NCBI RefSeq assembly: GCF_040372045.1
Contig: NZ_BAABWH010000005.1
DNA from: Thalassolituus sp006212115
GTDB taxonomy: Bacteria > Pseudomonadota > Gammaproteobacteria > Pseudomonadales > Oceanobacteraceae
Length of the DNA stretch: 64,000 nucleotides
Direction: 5' to 3' (one strand)
Below, piece by piece: positions 57,885-64,000 of this stretch; position 1 is the first letter of the stretch, and every line of letters starts with the position of its first letter. A program made the position numbers and the translations under genes. The notes under the pieces were generated by a model that saw nothing but the letters and a program-made list of their open reading frames with translations, was not told the origin of the DNA and ran no database searches.

Positions 57885-58505
57885 CTAGGATTCTCCCCAA
57901 CGAGGCATCAGGCTATGGTCAACACCGAGCTGGTTCATTATGCGTGCCACAACAAAGTCCACCAGATCGTTAATAGATTCCGGGGAATGATAAAAACCCG
58001 GACAAGCGGGCATCACTACAGCACCCATTTTGCTTAAGGTCAGCATATTGCTTAGGTGAATCTCAGAAAATGGGGTCTCTCGCGGAACCAGAATCAGTTT
58101 CCGGCGTTCTTTTAATGCAACATCCGCAGCCCGTTCGATCAGGTTGTTACTGGCGCCGGTAGCAATTGCAGACAAGGTTCCGGTACTGCATGGACATACA
58201 ACCATCGGTCCTGGCTGCCCCGACCCGGATGCCCAAGGGGCCATCCAGTCTTCACGAGCGTAAGCTCGAACATCACCTTCCTCACAGCCGAAGTACTCCG
58301 CCAACTTTTCCGCTTGAGCCTGAGGTTTGGAGGGTAAGGAAAAGTTCGTTTCAGTGGCCAATACAAGAAGGGCTGCTTTAGAAAAAATATAGTCAACACC
58401 GACGTTTGCAGCGATTAAGGATTGTCCCAGCCTAAGCGCATAGGCCGAACCGGAGGCACCGGTGACCGCTATCAATACTCTTTGCTTTTGGCTTACTTCA
58501 GTCAT
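57885..58505 (-). CDS. ubiX: Flavin prenyltransferase UbiX
   Basis: A 206-aa flavin prenyltransferase that makes prenylated FMN, the cofactor of UbiD decarboxylase in ubiquinone synthesis. Motifs: VLIAVTGASGSAYALRLGQ at the start, CPCSTGTLSAIATGASNNL with the FMN-binding Ser, and RKLILVPRETPFSEIHL. Start overlaps the mpl stop (ATGA type), giving an mpl-ubiX operon. Confidence 0.95.
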   Translation of the reverse strand: MTEVSQKQRVLIAVTGASGSAYALRLGQSLIAANVGVDYIFSKAALLVLATETNFSLPSKPQAQAEKLAEYFGCEEGDVRAYAREDWMAPWASGSGQPGPMVVCPCSTGTLSAIATGASNNLIERAADVALKERRKLILVPRETPFSEIHLSNMLTLSKMGAVVMPACPGFYHSPESINDLVDFVVARIMNQLGVDHSLMPRWGES

Positions 58506-59899
58506 TCAACGATCTCCAATGCATGAGCTAATCGTCGTGGCAGGTTCTCAAACCCGCCGTTCGACATCACCACAATGGTATCGTTGGGTTTCGCATAAGC
58601 AACCACAGCCTGAATCAGTTCGTCGGTATTTTTGTAGGCATGCGCAGGTGAGGCACAGGATTCCAGCACGTCACTGATGGACCAGTTTAAGTTTTCAGGT
58701 TCGAACCAAAAGGTCGCGTCAGCGGCATCGACGCTACCAGCCAGGGTGTCCTTGTGCACGCCTGCCTTCATCGTATTGGATCTTGGTTCAAGAACCGCCA
58801 GTAAACGACCAGCTGTTGTTCTTTCTGTTTCAGATTCACCACTCTCCGGCTTATGAATACGTGCCCGAGCACCAGCCAGCGTGGTAGCAATCGCCGTAGG
58901 ATGGTGAGCAAAGTCATCGTAGACCGGAACCCGATCATTTGGATTAACCCGCTCCATACGTCGTTTCACGGACTGGAACTGACTCAGCGCCGCAGCAGCA
59001 ATATCGGGTTTTACCCCTACATGATGAGCTGCCGCCATCGCAGCAACCGCGTTGCTGACATTATGAAGACCACACAATGACCAATTAATCTCATAAGAGT
59101 CATTCTGATGCAGCACAGAAAATGCGCTGCCATCCTGATCTTTCAGGCTCCACTGCCAGTCAGCCCCTTCCGAACCAAAAGACGCCAGATCACTCCAGCA
59201 GCCCATCCCGAGCACTCTGTCCATGGACTCACAGTGCGCTGGACGAATTATCTTTCCGCTGGCAGGCACAGTGCGGATAACGTGATGGAACTGACGTTCG
59301 ATGGCAGCCAGGTCGGGGAAGATATCAGCGTGATCAAATTCAAGATTATTCGCTACCAGTGTCCTCGGATGATAGTGAACGAACTTGGAGCGCTTATCGA
59401 AAAATGCTGTGTCGTATTCATCCGCTTCTATAACGAAGAACGGGGTCTCTCCTAAGCGGGCCGACACGGTGAAATTCTGCGGTACACCACCGATCAGATA
59501 CCCCGGTGCCATGCCGGCAAAGTCGAGAATCCAGGCAAGCATACTGGCGGTTGTCGTTTTACCGTGTGTCCCCGCAACGGCTAAGACCCATCGACCGTTG
59601 AGAATATGATCGCCTAACCATTGAGGGCCTGACGTGTACGGGATACCGCGTTCAAGCACATATTCAACAGAGGGGTTACCACGGGCCATGGCATTGCCAA
59701 TGACTACCATGTCCACATCGTCAGGAATGCCAGTCGGATCGAACCCTTCTGTCAGGGTAATGCCCGCCTGCCTTAACTGGTCACTCATCGGCGGATAGAC
59801 CCCCGTATCCGAACCAGAAACGCAGTGCCCTTGCGCCTTGGCCAGCTGTGCCAGAGAGCCCATAAACGTACCGCAGATTCCGAGGATGTGAAGCTTCAT
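58502..59899 (-). CDS. mpl: UDP-N-acetylmuramate:L-Ala-gamma-D-Glu-meso-DAP ligase
   Basis: A 465-aa Mur-type ligase that reattaches recycled tripeptide to UDP-MurNAc. MKLHILGICGTFMGSLA at the start, ATP loop GTHGKTT at residues 110-116, EADEYDTAFFDKRSKFVH, and YDDFAHHPTAIATTL near the C-terminal third are the Mpl signatures. It fits with ampD elsewhere in the window as a cell-wall recycling pathway. First in an operon with ubiX. Confidence 0.96.
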   Translation of the reverse strand: MKLHILGICGTFMGSLAQLAKAQGHCVSGSDTGVYPPMSDQLRQAGITLTEGFDPTGIPDDVDMVVIGNAMARGNPSVEYVLERGIPYTSGPQWLGDHILNGRWVLAVAGTHGKTTTASMLAWILDFAGMAPGYLIGGVPQNFTVSARLGETPFFVIEADEYDTAFFDKRSKFVHYHPRTLVANNLEFDHADIFPDLAAIERQFHHVIRTVPASGKIIRPAHCESMDRVLGMGCWSDLASFGSEGADWQWSLKDQDGSAFSVLHQNDSYEINWSLCGLHNVSNAVAAMAAAHHVGVKPDIAAAALSQFQSVKRRMERVNPNDRVPVYDDFAHHPTAIATTLAGARARIHKPESGESETERTTAGRLLAVLEPRSNTMKAGVHKDTLAGSVDAADATFWFEPENLNWSISDVLESCASPAHAYKNTDELIQAVVAYAKPNDTIVVMSNGGFENLPRRLAHALEIVE

Positions 59900-60031
59900 T
59901 GATTGACCACTGTTATCTTGATGCGGCTAGTTTACACGCCCACTGCTCTGTCCCCAACCGCCGCTGAATTTCCTCACATTTTCAGGTAGTATGCGCCACA
60001 TTACTTATTTCAGGACTATGAGGTTCAGAGC

Positions 60032-61000
60032 ATGCAGCGCCTGCGCACTTTTCTCGATAACCATTGCAAGGATTCCGACGTCGCCGACATCATTGATGGC
60101 TTAATGGTCGCCTGCAAAGATATATCCCACCGCCTGCACCTTGGGGCATTAGCTGGCGTACTGGGCAGTGCCGGGCAAGAAAACGTTCAGGGCGAATCGC
60201 AGAAGATGCTGGACGTCATATCCAACGATCTGATCAAAGATTGCCTGGCAGCCATGCCTTGCGTTAAAGGACTGGCCAGTGAAGAAGAACCTGATCCTGT
60301 CGCCTGCAACCCTGATGGAGACTATCTGGTTCTGTTTGATCCTTTGGACGGGTCCTCAAATATCGACGTCAACGTCACCGTAGGCACTATTTTCTCGATC
60401 CTGAAAGCCGCTCCGGGTGCCGCAGGTGGCGACGAAGCAACCTATCTGCAAAAAGGCAGCAAGCAGGTCGCTGCGGGTTATGTACTGTACGGCCCTTCAA
60501 CCTTACTCGTATTCAGCACCGGCGAAGGCGTACACAGCTTCACGCTGGACCCGCGCATTGGTGAATTCGTATTGCAGCGCGAGCACATTCAGGTACCTGC
60601 TGAAACACAAGAATTTGCCATTAACATGTCGAATCAGCGCTTCTGGTTGCCAGAGATGCAGAGCTACGTTGGTGACCTGCTGAAGGGTGAAGAAGGCCCA
60701 CTCGGCAAGCGTTATAACATGCGCTGGATTGCATCCATGGTGGCAGAGATTCATCGTATTCTGACCCGCGGCGGCATTTTCATGTACCCGTTTGACAATC
60801 GCGATCCTGCCAAGCCTGGCAAGCTGCGTCTGATGTACGAAGGCAACCCGATGAGCATGCTGATCGAGCAGGCCGGTGGTAAAGCCAGCACCGCATTTGA
60901 GGATATTATGGAAGTCGACCCTGAGGCGATTCACCAGCGCGTATCCGTAGTGATGGGATCATCAGCAGAAGTTGAGAAAGCCTGCTCCTACCACAAGTAA
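60032..61000 (+). CDS. fbp: Fructose-1,6-bisphosphatase, class I
   Basis: A 322-aa gluconeogenic enzyme hydrolysing fructose 1,6-bisphosphate. The metal/phosphate motif LFDPLDGSSNIDVN is at residues 101-114. GGIFMYPFDNRDPAKPGKLR is the substrate-binding block, and YEGNPMSMLIEQAGGKA follows. Length matches E. coli Fbp (332). Convergent with the histidine kinase gene; an inverted repeat AGGTGGC...GCCACCT at 61031-61055 may serve as terminator. Confidence 0.96.
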   Translation: MQRLRTFLDNHCKDSDVADIIDGLMVACKDISHRLHLGALAGVLGSAGQENVQGESQKMLDVISNDLIKDCLAAMPCVKGLASEEEPDPVACNPDGDYLVLFDPLDGSSNIDVNVTVGTIFSILKAAPGAAGGDEATYLQKGSKQVAAGYVLYGPSTLLVFSTGEGVHSFTLDPRIGEFVLQREHIQVPAETQEFAINMSNQRFWLPEMQSYVGDLLKGEEGPLGKRYNMRWIASMVAEIHRILTRGGIFMYPFDNRDPAKPGKLRLMYEGNPMSMLIEQAGGKASTAFEDIMEVDPEAIHQRVSVVMGSSAEVEKACSYHK

Positions 61001-61028
61001 TCACCATAGCGCCGTGACTCATAGATAA

Positions 61029-62996
61029 TCAGGTGGCATTCTCCGGAAGCCACCTTTGAGTCATCAGGCGCATTCCCTCCAAAGATACTGGCTTCGCCAT
61101 GTAGTCATTCATTCCGCAGGCCAGGCATCGCTCTTCTACCTGATCAGTCGTGTTTGCGGTACAAGCAATAATGGCTCCCCGATACCCCTGCTCTCTTAGT
61201 TTTTTGCTGGTTTCGAAACCATCCATGCCCGGCATCTGACAGTCCAGCAAGATAAGATCAAAGTCTTCGGATTCAACAATCTGGAGCGCGCCCTCTCCAG
61301 AGGTGACGGCAGATATCTGGAAATCAGGATAAATACGCGCGAGCATTTTCTCTGCCACCTTAAGGTTTACCTCGTTATCCTCAACAATCAACAATCGCTG
61401 ATAACACACTGAAGCAGATGGTTCATCCTCAGCAGAGGCTGCCTGATCCGACCCGTCCAGACCCGTTTCTGCTGCGCTAGCGTCCCTCAAAGAAACTGGC
61501 GGTAACGTCACCGTTACCTGGGTGCCACCTCCCGGATTCACATCAAACGTCAACTGCCCCTCCAGAGATCGGACAAGGTGAGACGTGATGGTTAACCCCA
61601 ACCCCGCGCCTTCAAACGCGCGATTATGATCCGACTGTAATTGTGAGAATGGCTGAAGAATGGTCTGATGAGCATTCTCTGGGATTCCAATACCTGTATC
61701 CGTCACAAGAATATTAAGGTCGTCATCTTTAAGTTTGAGAACAACAGAAACAAGCCCTTCAGACGTAAACTTCAAGGCGTTGTCGCAGAGGTGGCGGACA
61801 ATCTGACGCACAAGGCCGGGATAGGTCAGAACGGGAGTTTCTCGCAGGCGTTCATCCACATCGCTGATAAATGACAGCCCCTGCGACATCGCTTGCGCCT
61901 GAAGAGCACTGATCAGAGGCGTCAGGTACTCTCCCAACAGACAATACTCAGGAGCGGCAGAAATCGACTTCTGATCCGCATCGGCGACCACCATAATGTC
62001 GTCGAGTAACTGTCCCAGCTGCACCAGCGATTCCTCGGCGTGTGACAATTGATCCTCGAAGATCCGTGGCGGCATCTCTTGCTCAAGCAACTCAAGCATG
62101 CCCACGGCCCCATTAAGAGGGGTACGTAACTCGTGACTCATCATTGCCAGGAACTGACTTTTCGCGGCACTGGCGGCCTTGGCGCGTTTTTGCTCTCGCA
62201 ACAGCCTGGCGGTGGTTTTCTCCTGCTCAGCTTGTGCAGACTCCAAGGCTTCGGCCAGTCGATTGCTGCTCGCCTGCAGCCGTCCGAGCTCGGCACCATC
62301 AGATTCGGTTGTACGCTGCCAGAATTTACCATCTGACAATTCAGCCATAAATCCAACCAGACGCTCCAACGGCCTGACGATCATTAAGGCGATATATCCC
62401 CCCGTCAGTGCCGCCAGCAGTACAACCAGAACACCCGCCGCAATAGACTGGTAAAGAATCTCACGCTCGCGGGCGTGTATAAAATGGTCCGTCATTCCTA
62501 TTTCGATAACCGCAAGCGGGTCGTTACTCACCGTCGACTCACTTATGACAGTATTCAAACCCGAAAAATCATCGAGGTCGGGTGGGGTAAGATCAACGAC
62601 GGTTCGGGTAATCTCTTGTCGGAAATAACGAATACCATGGGGATCAAGATCCTCAAACGCACTCGCGTAACGGATTATCAAAAGCTCTCCATCAGGATCG
62701 CGGATTTTTACTACGGCAATGTCCGGACGATTCAGAGCGGCATCAATCAGCGGACCGAGCAGTTCATAATTACCAGAAATAAGAGGATATTCAGCCGCAG
62801 CACTGATGCTCTCGACCATGAGCTTGACCGTCGATTCGCTGTTTTGCCCGGTTTCGGTCCAACGTTGCGACATATGTAGCAAGGTCAGAATAATCACCGT
62901 CATCAACGCAGGGACCGCGGCGAGAACAATAGCTCTACGCCGGATCGACCAATGCCTGATAGACCAGTGCTTGATAGACCAGCGCTTCTGAGTCAT
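61029..62996 (-). CDS. Hybrid sensor histidine kinase / response regulator
   Basis: A 655-aa membrane sensor kinase. N-terminal membrane helix after a basic WSIxH repeat (residues 6-20), a periplasmic sensing region of about 160 residues, a second helix (GVLVVLLAALTGGYIALMIV), HAMP, then a dimerisation domain with His288 in MSHELRTPLNG. The HATPase has NALKF and GTGIGIP-type boxes (DTGIGIPENAHQ, GAGLGLTI). The C-terminal receiver has LLIVEDNEVN and LILLDCQMPGMDG with Asp585. No HPt domain, so a separate HPt and output regulator are needed. Its start overlaps the binding-protein gene by 4 bases, making that protein its likely periplasmic partner. Confidence 0.94.
   Translation of the reverse strand: MTQKRWSIKHWSIRHWSIRRRAIVLAAVPALMTVIILTLLHMSQRWTETGQNSESTVKLMVESISAAAEYPLISGNYELLGPLIDAALNRPDIAVVKIRDPDGELLIIRYASAFEDLDPHGIRYFRQEITRTVVDLTPPDLDDFSGLNTVISESTVSNDPLAVIEIGMTDHFIHAREREILYQSIAAGVLVVLLAALTGGYIALMIVRPLERLVGFMAELSDGKFWQRTTESDGAELGRLQASSNRLAEALESAQAEQEKTTARLLREQKRAKAASAAKSQFLAMMSHELRTPLNGAVGMLELLEQEMPPRIFEDQLSHAEESLVQLGQLLDDIMVVADADQKSISAAPEYCLLGEYLTPLISALQAQAMSQGLSFISDVDERLRETPVLTYPGLVRQIVRHLCDNALKFTSEGLVSVVLKLKDDDLNILVTDTGIGIPENAHQTILQPFSQLQSDHNRAFEGAGLGLTITSHLVRSLEGQLTFDVNPGGGTQVTVTLPPVSLRDASAAETGLDGSDQAASAEDEPSASVCYQRLLIVEDNEVNLKVAEKMLARIYPDFQISAVTSGEGALQIVESEDFDLILLDCQMPGMDGFETSKKLREQGYRGAIIACTANTTDQVEERCLACGMNDYMAKPVSLEGMRLMTQRWLPENAT
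62937..62981 (-). repeat. Three 15-bp tandem repeats at the start of the histidine kinase
   Basis: Encodes WSIKH, WSIRH, WSIRR (residues 6-20). The three 15-bp units are nearly identical, so copy number can change by slippage without shifting the frame. It sits in the cytoplasmic leader just before the first membrane helix. Confidence 0.8.
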
Positions 62997-63874
62997 TGCT
63001 GAGTTTCCCTGAGCAGTAGCTCTCGTCCCAGTTCATCGGCATCCGGCATCAGCATATTCAATGACCGCCCGACCTGCTCATTCAGCCCTACCCTGAAATA
63101 AGGATTAAAACTCGGCGGGGGATAACTCTGGGATGTGTACAGCCCTTGCTCGATGACTTCGATAAGACGGCGGATCACGTCATCAGTATTGCTGTACGTG
63201 GTCGCCAACGCCCCCGCTCGCAAATAAGCCAGTGACGGGCCAATCATGGGCCGGTTATGCCGGTAAGATGTGATCAGAATACTTTTGATGTTCTCTGAGC
63301 TGTATAGCTCAGTGTCGTACACCCCGATTAACGCACGGTTCTCCGTCAAAAGCCGGACCAATGTCTGATTCAGGTTGTCATTGGATTTCACGGGATACAC
63401 GCTTACATCCGTGTCATCTACCACATGGGCATCAGATTCTGGTACCAGAATCCCCAAAGGCGCGTCGTCACCAAACAACAGTTGAGCCAGTGCTATCTGC
63501 CGATGCAGTGGCGGCTCGACGTATACGCCTGTCGAAAGAAGTTCGCGGTGATTATGATAATCCTGCTCAGAAATATAGGTCGCCACAACCGGCGTGCGCT
63601 GCAGCAACGCTTTATGTTTTTGGATTTCAGTGAGAACCGAAGCGCCAACCGTAACGATCAGGGAGTAGCGCTGAAGAACATCAGGGTTGGCCGGGGGGCT
63701 GATAACATCTACTTCCTCGTCCTGATGGCGAAGCTGTAGTGCAGCTTCCAGTTCTGTAGCAAGGGACTGCGTCTGCGCATTTGGAACAGGCACGAGCAAG
63801 GCAACATCAGCATGTACTCTGTACACACTGAGGAATAGCATCAGGGTAAGAATTCCCTTGATTAATGCATCCAT
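62993..63874 (-). CDS. Periplasmic binding protein-like (COG2984-type) partner of the kinase
   Basis: A 293-aa exported protein: signal peptide ending YRVHAD, then a type I periplasmic-binding-like domain (VALLVPVPNAQTQSLATEL, SLIVTVGASVLTEIQ, RTPVVATYISEQDYHNH, APLGILVPESDAHV, FRVGLNEQVGRSL at the end). It resembles ABC-type substrate-binding proteins of the TrpX/YtfQ-like COG2984 group but no permease or ATPase is adjacent; instead the gene overlaps the hybrid kinase by 4 bases, suggesting a ligand-presenting role for the sensor. Ligand unknown. Confidence 0.85.
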   Translation of the reverse strand: MDALIKGILTLMLFLSVYRVHADVALLVPVPNAQTQSLATELEAALQLRHQDEEVDVISPPANPDVLQRYSLIVTVGASVLTEIQKHKALLQRTPVVATYISEQDYHNHRELLSTGVYVEPPLHRQIALAQLLFGDDAPLGILVPESDAHVVDDTDVSVYPVKSNDNLNQTLVRLLTENRALIGVYDTELYSSENIKSILITSYRHNRPMIGPSLAYLRAGALATTYSNTDDVIRRLIEVIEQGLYTSQSYPPPSFNPYFRVGLNEQVGRSLNMLMPDADELGRELLLRETQQ

Positions 63875-63969
63875 GCTCTCATCTCGACGGGTTTAGAGGG
63901 CCAAATTGTCCTGAGCCGTATTGTTATAGTCGGTGCGGCTCTTTCGCCCAATAATAACACGGCAATTTC

Positions 63970-64000
63970 ATGGAACCATCACTTGTTGAGAAGTGTATCG
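63970..64000 (+). CDS. Start of a further gene, truncated by window end
   Basis: An open reading frame begins with ATG at 63970 and continues to the end of the window (MEPSLVEKCI...). An in-frame stop lies 15 bases upstream, so the start is at or after this codon. No ribosome-binding site is obvious. Only ten codons are visible, too few to identify. It is divergent from the binding-protein gene. Confidence 0.35.
   Translation, partial: MEPSLVEKCI

Noticed and set aside
1..64000. Prophage, insertion sequence or genomic island
   Set aside because: No integrase, transposase, terminal repeats or tRNA-flanked insertion was seen, and coding style is uniform throughout.

Overview
The window reads as the chromosome of a free-living, probably marine, aerobic Gammaproteobacterium, most likely of the Oceanospirillales. 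The reasons are the gammaproteobacterial gene blocks (ampD-ampE, nadC-pilA-pilBCD-coaE-yacG, leuS-lptE-holA, ubiX-mpl), a split three-subunit transhydrogenase, Mqo, and two long FadE-type acyl-CoA dehydrogenases. The family assignment is inference. Genes are dense, and no rRNA, tRNA, transposase, integrase or CRISPR array was seen.

Layout: 0-4.1 kb holds beta-oxidation genes (acyl-CoA dehydrogenase, stand-alone 3-hydroxyacyl-CoA dehydrogenase) with a divergent LysR regulator. 4.2-8.9 kb is a four-gene operon with an Fe-S photolyase, a DUF2256 zinc protein, a DASH cryptochrome and a divergent FAD-binding cryptochrome. 8.9-13.5 kb carries pntA-pntAB-pntB and mqo. 13.8-18.7 kb has a small unknown gene, a TIGR01777 epimerase, a second acyl-CoA dehydrogenase, and a divergent renalase-like/CbiX pair. 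18.8-28.9 kb is an eleven-gene, largely translationally coupled operon: DUF523/DUF1722, a LitR-like MerR regulator, CPD photolyase, fatty-acid desaturase, SnoaL-like, SDR, FAD amine oxidase-like, DUF1365, CFA-type methyltransferase, DUF2878 and an exported unknown. 29-34.9 kb has a TonB receptor, a LysR regulator, a lipoprotein methyltransferase, a histidine phosphatase, a PilZ protein and a ROK fructokinase. 34.9-44.4 kb holds ampDE, an amino-acid symporter, nadC, the type IV pilus genes, coaE and yacG. 44.4-48.3 kb has a degenerate-receiver protein and a MalT-like regulator. 48.5-55.2 kb has leuS, lptE, holA and small unknowns. 55.3-57.7 kb is a thrombospondin type 3 repeat protein. 57.9-64 kb has ubiX, mpl, fbp, a hybrid histidine kinase with a periplasmic binding protein, and the start of one more gene.

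The most interesting system is a probable light/photooxidative-stress regulon. The same bipartite element (GTTATAC followed 21 bp later by TTGTAYAA) lies before the cryptochrome operon, between the acyl-CoA dehydrogenase and the renalase/CbiX pair, and before the regulator-photolyase-lipid operon. In the first two places it is preceded by a second GTTATAC copy exactly 11 or 12 bases upstream (hexamer spacing 11), which recalls the tandem repeats bound by CarH/LitR proteins. The regulator encoded in the third unit is CarH/LitR-like but lacks the cobalamin-ligand motif, so its light input is unknown. Together the three units would couple DNA photorepair (four photolyase/cryptochrome paralogues of different classes) to membrane-lipid remodelling, fatty-acid turnover and tetrapyrrole chemistry.
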